Positions 36,201-49,700 of a stretch of DNA of 64,000 nt are shown piece after piece. The notes beneath the pieces are model-generated. The model had not been told where the DNA came from. It did not search any database and worked only from the letters and a program-made list of their open reading frames with translations. The translations under genes and the position numbers were made by a program. Position 1 is the stretch's first letter. Each line of letters opens with the position of its first letter. This DNA comes from Eimeria necatrix (taxonomy: Eukaryota > Apicomplexa > Conoidasida > Eucoccidiorida > Eimeriidae), in contig NW_013655128.1 of assembly GCF_000499385.1 (NCBI RefSeq), positions 67,001-131,000 on the forward strand, read 5' to 3'.

Positions 36201-39200
36201 CCAACAGATAGTTAGTAGATGTCTTGTGTCTGTGCCTCAGTAAACAAGTATACCAACAGTTCTCGGTAAAAGTGCATCATGCTCTACTGACGATCGTGTT
36301 GTAGAACTTGTGAATCGTTCTGTAGAATTGGACACTTCACAAATTTACGTGAGCCGCACAATCTGTACCGTGCAAATCTGATTTATTCGCTTTGCCAACG
36401 AACAGCCCCAAGCCTGCAGTAAATAGTTGGACTCAAGACATTCGGAAGGCCTCGACGTCCTCGTCTTAATCTTGTATGTATCTGCTATCGCTCCGCGAGT
36501 GGTCTATTTTTTTGGCACATAGCGAGTCAGTGTGACACGTCATCTACTCATGCAATTTTCTTGTCAAGGACAGCCAGCACATGCCTGTGATTCAGCGTGC
36601 ACGAAGTTTGTAGAAGTCCTCCGCTTCTGTTCCTGCACTATAAGCGTTATCTGCAGACACTGCTACTTGCTTTGATCTAGCAAGTTCGTCCAAAAATCAC
36701 TTAAGAACGACGTAGCAAGTGAATAGCAACTGGCTTCACGGCTAGAGGCGTGAAGACGGTTCAAGAGCGCGTCCGTCCGCCCTGGCAGTGATGACGGCTT
36801 TCCTCGGGCGTGGAGCTTCATAAAACAATGAAGCTCTTTGCACTTTCGAGGTGGTTCCCGTTCCTTTTTTCACAACTTTAGTTTCTTCAGTCGCTTGAGC
36901 GACGGCATCGGCGCATTGAGGCGTCTGCTTTTTATTCTGTTTGAGGCCATTCGGCTATGCCAGCGCTTTATTTCCGTGCTTTATCTTTTGCCTCATGCAT
37001 AACCGCACTTTTTAGCAAGTATGTTGCAGACTCAGACTAAGCTCGAGCAGAATTCCATGGGCATTTAGAAATATCTTCGTCCGAAAATATCATGCGTGCG
37101 AACGAGTCGCTTGCAGTAGTACTCCAACCCTTGCTTTCTAGTACAAGTTTCATGACCGTCGATATTCGCAGTATGTCCGTTGTTGCATTTATGTGCGAGG
37201 TAGGCTTCTTCTGGTGCGACAGCTTGTGCGTGACGTTCTAGTTGTTCACGAGCAGTGAATGTTTTGCTCATCCATTAGAACGCACAAAGGGGTTCAATTC
37301 TGTTTCTTACACTTCTAGTCGGGACAAAGTTTCAGCGCTTAGTTATGCATATGTGTGGAGCAAAGCTTATAATTTTAAAGATCGCGTACTTGGGGCAGTA
37401 GCAGAGGCGATGATTTATACAAGCGGGATAGGCTGTAATTATAGAAGTGCAGTGCTGTGTTGCGGACACAGGGAGTGAGTCCTCGGTACTCACAACTGGA
37501 GGTGAGAGTTGTTCATACGTACCTGTCACACTCCAGTGATCTCGTCTCTCATTAGTGGCGCTTTTTCTTTCCGGGGGCCAGTATTTGAAGAAACGCATAA
37601 ACTTATTTCCTGCACTTCGCCCAGAACAGTCTTTCGTCAAGCGACGGTGATTTGACAGAGTGCTGTGAGCAAAATTTATTTAATGTTTGGGCAGACGCTC
37701 CACACAAATACATGTTATGTATATCAAGACTGTGCGCTCAACCTTGTGGGCTAATAGGGCGCGTGCATTGCATTCTACATTGTCATCCGGAGCGATAGTC
37801 CAGGCTCTACCTTTTCGCACACAGACGCATCTTCTTTCCTAGTGACGTCTGCAACAATATTGATGCCATGTGATTTCTGTGAGAAGAGTCACGAAAGGTA
37901 ATTCTGGTTAAGCATTGGACAAACCAGAGGCTACATAACGCTACTGAGCTATCCAGTCAACTTGTGCCAGTACTGTAACACTTTTGGCTTCCAATCACGC
38001 TTTGAATGCAGGAAGTGTGTATGGCTCCCATGGTGTATGGGTTGCAGAATTTGATGCCTCTGTTGCATTCACTGTGCAGTGTGATAGCGGAAAACTGCCT
38101 AGTCAATTTTTGAAACGAAGGGGCGGTTCGTCAGTGATTACTGGCTACTTTGGCCCTTGCCTACCTGTTTAGGTCGTACTTGTGCACCTCAGGGGCTTTT
38201 CCATGCTATTTCCTGGGTTATATGGACTGTTATCAGCCTTACTGTCGAGGAGAAGTCAGTAAAGTTTCGAGCAAACCTTTGTCCAACTCTGCCACCCATC
38301 TGGCTACATGTCATCCTCAACAATAATATCAGTTTGCACAGCCCTCGTTGAATGCATAAGGTTTGATCAGTGCAGCTCGATCACCCCGTTCACAGAGTAA
38401 GACCAGAACCCTTCTTTCATCGAAAATTCAAATGGCCTTAGCGAGTGCGCTCAGCGGCTGGATAATACTGTGATAAGGCATAGATACAGTTCGGAATGGA
38501 AACGCCTCAAAAGAACCCCATCCACTGCTCCTTCCCCCGATGACGCCATGCAGCTTCACAGTCGTCTTAGCTCATTCAAGAAAGTTGATAATATTTTCCT
38601 GAATGCTACCAGGTAGTATGATTCCGCCCTTCCATCTCTAATTAGCTGATGTGGCAGCGAGCGTCCCTGTAAGGGTTTCGTAACTTGTGATGTTTATCCC
38701 TCGGCACTTGTGATTGGATTTATTGGCTGGTCAAGTTCAATCTGTTCGTTATCGATGGGCCTCATGAGGAACTCAAATCATGGAGTGAATGAATTAAACT
38801 TAAATGCATGCGGCAATTTTATTAAAACAGCTCGTGTGTCTTTTCTCTGGAAAATGATGCGAAAATGATGTGTGCACTCTTCTAGGTTTTTGATCGTGTC
38901 CATGATGGCTTACTGTTTACTGCCCGCAGTATATAGCACGGCGAAATACATAAACTGATAATAAGTGGAATTCAGCAGAAACTATGCCATTTGAGACGTG
39001 AATGCTTTCTTTCCTCACGGTAAAACGGCAGTGCTTGCACGGTAGCCTAATGCGTAGAAGCTACTACACTAGCACGCCGCATCACCACGTGCGCATCTAA
39101 GGTAGTGCGTTAATCTCCAGGGAGTGCCTTTCGTTAAAAAGTGATGGAAAATTATATGATTCGCGTGCCCAGGCAAGCCTGCTGGTGGGGACCAGAAAAG

Positions 39201-39895
39201 AGGCTTGAGGCGAAGCGTTACAGATGGCATTTAGACCTGTGTTTCTCAGCTTGTAAAATGTCCTCTCAGGTCGTTTGGGCAGTTTGTAAGTTGCGTCTTC
39301 TTGGCAAACCTTAGTAATATTACTGCTTAGCGCGTTCGATTTGCTCTTCCTGCCGAGAAGTACTAAGCATGCGGTTTCAAGATACAAGCAAAGGTATTGC
39401 ACTCCTGGCCTGACGACGCATTGTGGAATGTGGAGCAGTATGTAAGCGTCCACTTCACACTGAAATTACATTTTCTGTACGAGAGTGTTCTTCTCATGCG
39501 AGTACGAGCCAAGGCTATTATTTGTTGCCAAGCTGGCAGCTCGCACAGTCGGATGCGTCTGCCATGCTGCAAAGGTCGGATGCAAAGACAAACTTTGACT
39601 TGCTGTAAGACGGTAAGGTTAGAGGACTAACAGTGAGAAGCTTGGAGAAAATTCTGCGATGATGAATTTCAAATACTGGATCGTTTGTCTGCGGAGCGTT
39701 CGTTATGCTTTCTCGACAACTGCCGAAAGGGAAAAATGCCCAACGGAAATTCTATAACTCCTCAACAAGAGGAATTCGCCCTAGCCTGCCAAAAATATTA
39801 CATTCACGTGGGTAGTTACTTGTTTTATAGTTAGCTTTTAGTGCTGGCAATTCATGGCTTTGGCAAAGGAAGTGAGTTTCCTTGGAGTTCACTGA

Positions 39896-40024
39896 GTATT
39901 AAGTCATGTGGATAAGTGTCTACTCTGGCGTGCCTTTTCTCAGCGCTCTCCTCTCCCTAACCACTGAAACCGCATTATTAAGCTATGTGGATGGGTGCCT
40001 AACTCTCGCATGCCTTTAGTCAGT
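39896..40024. repeat. Diverged tandem duplication, about 80-bp period
   Basis: The sequence around 39896-39943 recurs with substitutions at about 39976-40024, sharing a TATTAAG..TATGTGGAT block and a GCATGCCTTT/GCGTGCCTTT block in the same order. The divergence indicates an old duplication. Confidence 0.6.
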
Positions 40025-43000
40025 CAACTCGTGTCCCTTTCTCCTGAACCAGCAACAGCAAATGCGATGCTACTATTATCAACCAGTCCTTAGTGTTACT
40101 GCGACGTGCCTGGTGAAGCCTGGAGGTTCGCTGTGGGAGAATTTAGGCAGTGCTAACACGCGGGCTCGGGAACTGCCAGTACATTCTGGGTAGCAGTACG
40201 TGAGCTCTGCGCCTTTCAATCAGTTGTTCCCTTTTTATCGGCACTGCAGAGGGACTGCACGTCGCAGGACAAATGTGTCATGAATATTGTTTCCTTACTG
40301 CATACATCTCGCGTGGATATCTAGATGCAGCAGTGAAAGACGATATGCGCCAGATGACAACCCAGAGTTTCCTGTATTTTTTAGGTGGCGGCGTGTTTTC
40401 ATGATGCATTTGACGAATCACCCTCCGTATATGACTTCTATGGAGGCGGTGGCAGGTTGTGTGTTCCCACGCAGGCTGAGGCATTGTCGAATTTCTAGAG
40501 TCCTAGGGAACGTCTTGCACGCATGTGTCGGGCATGATGTGGCACGGCTACTGTACAGCTCCCTCCACTACTTCGTTGTTGTGATTCTAGGCATAACCAT
40601 GCAGAGCAGCAGACGACCCGGGGTTGCTCTAGTTCCTTTCTCATTTTGTCCGTGTCTCGTAGCACGCCGCACATCAAAGACGATCTTAAAGGGGCTGACC
40701 TGGCATTATATCCTTAATTTCTGTTTGAAAGCGCCTGCTAATTGAGTACGTAAGCTACCAACGGCATTGGAGCTCGAGCACGCGCATACTGAGGCCACTG
40801 CTCACTTCAAACAGGGCCAGTTTCCGTGTTGTTCTGTCTCCCTTCAAAAAACAGGAGGTAGGAAAGCAAATGCTTACAGCAAACCCCTTGTTACGGCGTG
40901 GTCTATTCTGCGTACTTGTTGTTAGGAGATATTGGTGCATATGCTACAACGCAAGAGAACTATAGGCGTTGGTGGGCTCCGACAAACGGTACGAGCTCGG
41001 GCTGTATAGGGGAGGAATTTGTTTACCAGTTTCGCTCTTAAGGCCTTTTAGTGATTTTTTTCATAAGTAATTTCTGCGGACAGGATTCCTCGAAAATTTA
41101 AGGGCTAAGCATTCTTTCGATCGCATTTGGAGCACCCAGTATACATGGAAAAAACTGCATTGCTATCTCTCTGTCTCTTGAAGGGCTGCTAATAACAATC
41201 TCTTGCCGACGCAGAAACGATCCAGGTTCAGTGTGGCTGAGGACCTCTACGTGCAGTGTCACATCGCATGCATGTTGAAATTTGGACTACGTGCTAGTTG
41301 CAGTTTGTTTTCAGCCATCTGCACGGTGCAGAAGCGGCTTCTGGGATACGCTAAAGAACAACAATTGTACTCGAAAACTTTGCTCCAAGTATGACAGAGA
41401 ATGAGCAGCCGCCATTCTTTCAATGTGTCGATTCAGCGGTCATTTGCTACGGGCAATAAACGCAAGAGGACGTCGCTTCTTCAGGTCGAACCGGTGAGGG
41501 TGTTTGTGAGTCGCCACAAAGTGCTTTCGTTTGTTACACTCTTAGCTGGAGTGTATGACTGCTTTCTGAAATCATTCAGAGTTGCATATGCGGGCTCTGC
41601 GGCGCTGGGTCTGAGACGCCCCTGGCCGTGCTTACAGATGCCTTTGACCTGCTGTTGTCAGTGCTTATGCCCAGGGCGGATCTGGCATCGGCCTCGCGCC
41701 AAGAAGGCAAAATGAGAACCGCTGGTAATGACTCATCTTATGACGCGTATTGCAATGGCACAGAAGCTTCTAGCAACCGCAAGGCAAAAATCCTGGGGTT
41801 TTATGTAGCTGTCTATTCAAGCCCTGTATTTCTGCAGGGCGTATGATGCAGGGCAGATAATAGCTGAGTAGTGCGCGACAAGCCCCAAAAGACCCTGCAT
41901 TTTCCGAAATCTCTATAAACCCCCCAACATTAGCAGAATTCTGACGGCAAAGTATTTCAATTTCGTGTGGCATCCGGAGGAATCACGTTCTGCTTGCCTG
42001 TGCAGGCAATAGTAAAGCAGCGCTTCCTCATTCAGGTCTTTTCTGGGAGCTTGCCCGGCTGAGACGTTGCGGAGTAATAGAATCATGACGCTTAGCCAGC
42101 CACGGCCTGCTGGACAACAGAAGGGCGAGCAGCTTGGTGGCCATTCTTCCCCCAAGAGTGGCCCAGTTTCCTAGTCGAACTGCCCGCTGTGAGGAGAAAA
42201 TACATGCCAGATGCCAGAACAACGGCACACCTCTGCGTGTGTCTCATTGCCATTTGCAGAGTGAGCGTACCTTACGTTGTTCGGCACATGAGGCATACGC
42301 GCCGGGAGATATTCACGTTCCACTCTTGTCCTTGCCGTGTTTTGCTTACGTAGCATAAAACAAGTATAGGGAATCATTACGTGAACGACTTGACTAATTG
42401 TTCGCCTCACTTCAGAAAGACGCGCCGTAAGTTCATGCGCCAGTGAGTGAGTCACACTGCAAACACAGAGAGGCTTGGCCGCCCCTACGCCGCTTGCTTT
42501 CTAAATTTGTCTACTTTTCATCCTTAAGATTTCAGCTACAAAAATTGAGGATTTGACGAGTTTCGAGGAAGCCTCCCCCCTCGTTGAAAACGACTTTGCC
42601 TTATTCTACTGTTCCCACATCCTCCTTGAATTGACATTATTTCCTCAGCATATCAATGCCATCGCTGTATGTAGCAATCTTTCAAGTTTCAGCACACGGG
42701 CCTAGTAGCAGAAAGATGCCTAAATTTGCTGCAATCCTGGGGCACCCTTAATGGCCCCTTTAGCCAAGCTCAGTTATTAACTACACGCACACCGCCAAAT
42801 GATGCTTCACACGAGAACTCGAGAATATGCAGTGTATGTCAAATCCACAAAAACCGTGCACTGCAGTTTACTTGCTGGGGAGAGCTACAGGACAACGCAC
42901 TACGCAGCCAACGCAAATGCCGGCTTGCGATGAATAGGGATGCCTAAGGCTTATCAATAAAGCCCTCATATCTCTATTTCCGCACAACAGTAGACATTTT

Positions 43001-43373
43001 CTCATGCGTAAATCACCCGCATGGGGTCATGGAGTTCTCCAAGATGGTTGCACAGAGAAAGGAATCGTTATGCCGCACTGTCCTTGCAGATATCGGCGTG
43101 TGCGTGCGTCGTCGAGTGACTGCAGCTCAAAAGTAAAGCCGACAAAAAAGAATGTCAAAAAAAGCGACGGCGAGTATTTAGAAGCACGATGCCATCATTT
43201 TTAAGCCGATGCGAATGCCTTAAGTACTTCGTGCTGACACAGATGCGCTCTACCGCGGCGCCGATGGTGATCCAGTGTTCACGGAGCGCTTTGGTCTGTT
43301 GCACTCTCGGTCGCTGTACCTAACGCTTCAGGGGACGAGCGAATATCTCGCACTTTTCGCTATCTGATACATG

Positions 43374-45039
43374 TCAAAAAAGATTGGACTTCCGCATCAC
43401 CCTCAAAAACTCTTCTTCATTTATTTCCCCATCCCCATCTCTGTCAGCTTCATCTATCATCTGTACAACGCAAAAACTACACGAACCACGTTTCTTCCCC
43501 CAACCTTTTGGTCTCAACTTTGTAGCGGCGGCTAGAAACACATCTACGGAGGCAAGTGAGCTCCCTTTACATGCACGCCTCTTCACGTACGCATAAGCGC
43601 CTGCTCGTTTTTCACACCTTTTCTTCTGCTGGCTAAGCGTGGATATGACTACAAGCCCTTTCCGCACGGCCCTCCCTTCATCTCACCTCTTGTATTTCTT
43701 CGTCAGTGATGCTTTCGCCGATCTCCTTTGCGACTCTCTTTAAATTCTGTACGCACGAAAAAATCGTCAATGCACTTCGTAAGTGCTAATTGGCAGCAAA
43801 ATTAAACTCACCAGCCGCAAAAGTGCCATCAATGAAACTGCAGCAGCAGTCTGAACGGCAGGGATAAAAGCCAAAGCAAACCTTAAAAGTGATCTTCCCT
43901 GTCCCGTCGTCATCAAACAGACGGAAGGCCTTCAGCATTTCCTCCTTGGGGTCGCGCGCCAGCTGCAGCACAACGCGTGCAACTGCTGCAGATTCTACTG
44001 TGGGCTTCTAGGTCTAGCCGTATTTACTGTTACTGCTTTAGGACTCCTCGCCGCTGCCTCCAGGCACGCGCTTGTACGGCGCCACACGGTCCGTCAGAGC
44101 GCTAAGCAGCACTGTAGCGCCACTGAACGTAACAAGTATCCATTTCATAGAAATCAATCCCCCACATCAAGCAGATAGGAGTGGCACCCAGGAACTGCAG
44201 AATCCCAGCGCCTAGGACGGCAGAAAAAGCAGCGACTGCAACTGGACCGTCCATTCTGCTCACAATCTTCTCAGTCATTATGGAAAGGAAGTCACTGAAT
44301 TCGATCGTCCCTGTTCCATCCGCATCCACGGAAGCGATGACTTTTCTTATCTGCGAAAACGTCGGGTCGTTCTTTAAGCCGCAACGACTCAGCAGGAGAA
44401 CGTACCAAAGCAGCAGCTCAAGAATTGCATTCACCCGATGTCAGGCAAGCCCATGTTACTGCGCCTTTTTTTCCTTCATGTTGAGCGGCAGCATCTGTCT
44501 GTATACGTCATGCATATAGGTAAGTCCTGCCGCAACTAGACCAGATCTGTGAGAAAGCCACTGCAGCAAGCCCTACGAACTGCTTTTAGTTTGGGCGGCA
44601 GCAATGCGCCTCGCTGTTCAGTCAGAAAATACAGTGCGCCGCTGGTGGCATTCGATATTATGCAGGGGAGCCCGAATGTACGGCAGCTCAAGGACGTGGC
44701 TTTCTGTCACCTCTCTGTAGTGACGCTGGCATTGTCTACCACAAAATGACTCTCGGAGAAACGGCTTCAGCGCCAGCAGCCACTTCGGCAAAAGCTCACC
44801 TCTTCTCTCTTAGCCTCAAACCCAAGCGCTTTCATTGCGACCTTGAGCTCCTTAGCGTCTATGCATCCTGATCCGTCCGTGTCAAACAAATCAAAGGCCT
44901 CCCTTATTTCCCGTTTCTGCTCCTCCGTCAACTCCCGGCGGGGGGCTCCCGTTGTACCCCCGCGGGCTCCCCCTAAGCCTCGGCCAGCGCCAGATGGCTG
45001 CGCACGACGACTCAGCTGACACACACGCGCAAAACTCAT
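43374..45039 (-). CDS. Centrin (caltractin), EF-hand protein
   Basis: Centrin is a calcium-binding component of centrioles and basal bodies, and in apicomplexans also of apical structures. The exons are 45039-44800, 44350-44264, 43962-43882, 43746-43687 and 43460-43374 (184 aa), and every intron is phase 0. Residues 1-33 are a Gly/Arg-rich head. [18 protein letters not shown] at 36-53 is classic centrin. There are four EF loops. EF1 (53-64) is canonical. EF2 (89-100) ends in Asp instead of Glu. EF3 (126-137) ends in Asn and is degenerate, as in many centrins. EF4 (162-173) is canonical. The end, SNLF, matches the centrin C-terminus. I chose the start as the only ATG in frame near the head. 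An upstream exon is possible because a CAG acceptor-like site lies just before the conserved SRRAQP. Confidence 0.92.
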
Positions 45040-45040
45040 C

Positions 45041-45596
45041 TCAAAGAGCCCCAGAATGTTGCAGCTGGCGGTGCTGCTGGGCGTCTCGATAGCAGCCAAG
45101 AAGATACTTAGCCTGACGTTTCCCCTTCATTGAACATGGGAGGTGAAAAAGAGGTTTAGAGGGCACGGACAACCGATAATGCACGTGGGAGTCGTCGATG
45201 CACCCAGGGTCACCTGATACAGTCCCCACTGCTGCGCCACTGCAGCCGCGGCAACACCAGCGACGGCGTAAAATGGAGTTTGCAAGAAGGGCTGCATGGT
45301 AAGGTAGCGAACGTTGCATTCCTCACCATTTCTGCTCACTATTACTACCACTCCACCCGTCCTCTCCAACGCCAGGAGCAGCAGTCGCAGGCAGTTGCTC
45401 ACCGTCTGTCGTTGTTTCGCGCCGCAGAAAAGCCACGAATAATTGTCGAAGCTCACTAAGCACTATAAGCCGCGGCCGCAGTATTCAATGGCCCTAAGAC
45501 CTTGGGAGGTGGAGGTGCAACGAAGGACAGCCGCAGCAGCGGCAGAGGCAGCAGCACCAGCGCCAGCTCCACGGGCCCCCTCCCATTGCTACACAT
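45041..45596 (-). CDS. Tentative small membrane-type protein, about 101 aa
   Basis: The phase-0 chain is 45596-45501, 45462-45403, 45291-45214 and 45112-45041, with the stop at 45041-45043. The product would start with a hydrophobic signal or anchor segment. The third exon has an aromatic and Ala/Val-rich stretch ([19 protein letters not shown]) that could cross a membrane, and the tail is Gln/His-rich. The third exon has good splice borders on both sides. The first intron is only 38 nt, so the upstream half is doubtful. It ends 2 bp before the centrin start on the same strand. I cannot name the family. A faint similarity to the end of UbiA prenyltransferases was not strong enough to call. 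Confidence 0.25.
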
Positions 45597-46759
45597 GCGG
45601 GATAAAGTAAAAGACGCTCAACGAATGTCCTTAGTAATAAATGGAAGAGTGGTTATTTCAGGGCCAAGCAAATTTCTTGCCAGCTACAAAGCCGGCAGCA
45701 TTTGCTGCTGCCGTCGCTGCTAATGCAACTTCTGGTGCTGCAGCAGCGGCTTCAACAATAGCGGCAGCAGCAGCGTTGTCGAAAGTGCGCTAACAGGAGC
45801 AACTACGCATCAATATCATCTGTCTTCGGTTGCTAGACCATTTAATATAACTTCTGAATCTTACGCTGCATGCAGCTGCGGGAGCAAAAGCAACAACAGC
45901 ACGCAATCTGCCTACAGGGGGGGCCTCAATTTTTGCACAACTGGAACGGCAGCCGCTGTAGCTGTGCCTGCCAATTCCGGATGAGTTCATGCATCAGCAG
46001 CAACATTTCTTCATGCTCCACTTGCTGCCGTTGCTGTTACCTTCGCTCAGACTTTTTCGGGCTGCTACCGGTGCGGCCGCTCAACAATGATCGCTGGGGC
46101 GCCTTAGTTGTCAACGCTGCAGCAACTGCGGCAACGGCCTCACGCATGCGGGGGCATTCGCCATATTAAGGCCATTGGCAGCCTTAGACAAGAGCTTACG
46201 GCGGCTTCGACGTCGGGAAGTTTGCTTTCTGGGCTGATGCAGCAGCCATAGCTGCGAACAGCGTAACAACAGAAGCAGCAACGCTGGCAGCGATGCAGAA
46301 ACTCCCACGTGTAGTTATCGTTGCACGAGGATTCTTGACTTTTTCTCGGCGTTTTCCCGCTACACACAGCAGCATCAGAAGCAGCGGCGTTGGCAGCAGC
46401 AGTAGCCATTCAACAAGGAAGAACTAACGGCAGCACTTTCAGTGGGGCTGCATCGGGTGAAAAAAAAGCGGCAGCAACAAAGAGAAAACAAACGGAGCAG
46501 ACGTCGCAGGGTCAATAGTGATAAGCCAAGCTGCAACAGGAAAGCATAGAGCAGCAGCTATTACACGCTGGGCAAACAACAGCAGCAAGCAGCGGGAGTG
46601 TCGTCGTGGCACTGGGGACAAGCGACGGAATCTGTATCGCTCTGTTTGTCGAAGTTAAAGTAACATCTCAGCAGTGTTGCAGTGCAGTAAGCAGCTGAAG
46701 CAGGACCAGTAACAGCAGCAGCGGCAGCAGCAGCTACATGTTGCTCCCGTGCGACCAAG
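45597..46759. other. Triplet-rich interval, gene structure unresolved
   Basis: This stretch upstream of the diacylglycerol kinase is dense in GCA/CAG triplets, giving Ala-, Ser- or Gln-rich frames on both strands. On the plus strand an Ala/Lys-rich frame ends at about 46519 and another Ala-rich frame ends at about 45793. On the minus strand a hydrophobic frame lies at 46439-46621. None could be joined by convincing splice sites. It probably holds the kinase promoter and 5' untranslated region, and perhaps one unrecognised gene. Confidence 0.3.
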
Positions 46760-49700
46760 ATGTCTCCTTCCCCCCCCATATCTATCTTTGGGGGAGTTGA
46801 GACGGAAGAGGTCGGGTGCGCGTATTACGGGGATGCGGATTGCCCTTCTCTGGCCGCCTATCTGTTCCAGCTGCTGCAATGGTGGCTGCAACTACTACTA
46901 CAGAGCAGCAGCTATGTAGCAGGGTCGTTGTCTTCATCACTGTCTCGCATGCCGTCTCAGTTGCTGCAGGTATGTGTCTCGTTAGGTGGTGCTGTGCTTC
47001 TTGTGCTTTTCGTATCTCTTATTTATTGGCGCTGCAGGGTAAGCAGGTACAATACCCCGGGTACTCTACGAGGTCCCCAGGGCCCCCCTCTTCGGCACCC
47101 GGTGCATGCTTGGGAGGCGTTTGCTTCGGCATCGAGCCCCAAGTACTGCTGCATGTGCAGGGAACTTATTTCGGGTTTTCTTATTTACAGAAATAAGGGA
47201 TGGGAGTGTTGCATTTGTCGTCGTGCTTGCCATGCCACGTGCCTTGCTGCTTGCGACTCATTGCCCTGCAAAACGCCTGCAGCCCCAGCAGCAGCAGCGG
47301 CTGCTGCAGCAGCGGCAGTACATGGAGCGGCAGCGCCACCTGTCTTGAAGCACAGGCTGGTTGAAGGCGCTCTTGCTGCGGATGCAGTCTGTTGTGGCTG
47401 TGGCCTTGCATGCAGCAGCACTTTCGGGCTCGACGGGCTGCGATGTTTGTGGTGCGCTCGCACCGTCCACAGCGAGTGTCTGTATCTTCTGCCAACTGCA
47501 TGCGACTTGGGTCCGTTGCGCCTGCTGATGCTTCCTCCTGCTGCTGTGACACCGCTTCTGTCGGCTGCTGCAAGCCCCCATGTGCTACTGCGCCTTGCTG
47601 CAGCGCTGAGAGATGGGGGTGGAGTTTCTGCAGCTATTCGAGGTCTCCGCAGTATGGCCATGTTGCTGCAGCAGAGCGTATCTCGGCAGATGAAGCGCAT
47701 AAATGCTTCACTCATGGGCTCTCTGCGTCACGCACGCAGCGGCACGCAGCAACAACAACCGCAGCAGCAGCCGCAGCAGGGTGAGAAGCCAGCAAAAGAT
47801 GACAGCGTTACAGCAGCAACAGAAGGATTAAGAGCTGTTGCTGATAATGCCCGCAGCAACGGGGACACAATCCTAGCAGCGCCTGCCACAGCACCATTGG
47901 CGGAGCGTGCAGTGTCTGGGACGCCTCAGAGTAGAGACAGCGGCAGCAGCAGCACAGCTGGTGCTCATGGCATGGATTTAGGGGAGTCAGAAAACGCGGG
48001 AACTCCGCGTCGGCAGCAGTTCTTCTTGCAGCAGCACCAGTCACTGGAGCGACAGAGACCTCAAGACATCCTGAGGGCTTTGGGCCGACACTTGGAAGGC
48101 TTTAAAGTCCTTGCGGGTGGGGTAGAGAGTAGTGGCAGCAGCACTAGCTTCAGTGGCTGCAGCGATGGAGAGAGCAGCAGCAGCGGGTACAGCAGGAGCT
48201 CTAGCAGGATGTCGCGTACCTCCTGCAGCCAAAGCAGCAGCCACAGCAGCGCACAGGGCATTGCGCAGCAGCAGGAGTTGCGACACGACAACAAATTGCG
48301 CCACCGTCAGCCTCGAGGCCGAAAGGAGCGGTCGCATATAGCTGAGACGCTGCCTGACTCAAACGGAGCTGCAAGAGCGGAGATCGCAGCTTCTGCTGCT
48401 GCTGCTTCAAAGCACGTGAGTAGTAGCAGCAGCAACGGGAAGAAGGAACGCGCTGCTCAGCTACAGCAGGCGCTGGCAGAGATTTTGCCTCCCAAGGCTC
48501 CTGTGTGGCGCCTTCGGGCTCAGCCGCTGCGGCACCTGCATGCAGCTGACGCAACACCAGTGTTGGTGTTTGTGAACTGCAAGAGTGGAGGACAAGTGGG
48601 GCGAACCCTTTACAAGGAGCTTTTGTATAGATTAAACCCTTTGCAGGTTAGCGAGAGGCGCTTATGGGCCTAGCCAATTTGCAGTATCCCAGCCGCTACC
48701 ATCTCTAGTGTGCTGCTGCAACATACTGCTGTAGCAAGCTGTTGCCGCTGCGAAGACGTACCTGTCCATCAGTGTTCGCGTTCTTGTGTAGATGTGTAGA
48801 CACTGTTGCCGATGTTGCAACCATCGTCGTCCTTCATTTCTAGGCGTGTCAGCGCTGTTTCAGGTAGTTGACATACAAGCCGAGGATGGCCCAGAGAGGG
48901 CTTTGCACCTTTTCAAGCCTTTAGCGCTGAGGCGAAGACTACGCGTGGTTGTCTGTGGAGGAGACGGCACTGTGGGTTGGGTCATTGACGCAATACAGAA
49001 GGTTTACAGAGCCCGTGAGAATCACCAGCAGCATCAGTTGCAGCAGCAGAAAGTTGGGCAGCACCAGAAGGAAGGTCGAGAAACAAGTACACCGAAAGTG
49101 CAAGATCTCGACGAGGAGGAGCAGCAACAACAGCAGCATAAACAGCAAGCACGATATGAGCCCGAACGCCAGGAGCAGACGCAGCTTCATGAGGAGCAGG
49201 TTAGCCATGCTCCAACGGTACCAACGCATTGTCCAGTAATGAGACATCCAGATCATCCACAGTGCAGGCTGTGCCAGGAAGCATCTGAGGTTAATAATCA
49301 GCAGGACAGAAGGCAACAGCATCAGGAACAGCCGAAGCAGCTCTCGCTGCAGGAGCAGCAGAAGATGAAGCAGCCGTCGGCCTTTGTTCCTGTCGCCATT
49401 TGCCCGTTGGGCACCGGCAACGATCTCAGTAACGTCTTGGGATGGGGAATGTCTTTCGACGGAGACATCGTCGAGGTATCAGTGCTATTTCTAATGCTGC
49501 TTTCGACGACAGTTTTCCTGATGTTGCTGCTGCTAAGATGCAGTTACTTGTATCTGCTTTTCTTGCTGCGCAGCACCTTCTCAAGATTCGCCGGGCCGTT
49601 CCTTCAGCTCTCGACATTTGGAATGTTGAGGGTCGGTACTTTTGCTGGCTGGCCGGTGCAGCTGCTTTTAGTAGTGTTTCATTTCATCTGGGGATTTTGA

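Larger units (their letters stand above)
28890..43373. other. Gene-poor segment, right part
   Basis: About 14.5 kb of unique sequence with no gene I can support. Open frames are short, occur on both strands at random density and show no motif. Triplet repeats are absent. The notable structures are an inverted-repeat element at 30168-30287 and a diverged tandem duplication at 39896-40024. This continues the feature-poor stretch that starts at 15.1 kb. Confidence 0.55.

Noticed and set aside
45214..45291. UbiA/COQ2 prenyltransferase C-terminal exon
   Set aside because: The similarity is faint, and no Asp-rich UbiA motif was found in any minus-strand frame upstream.
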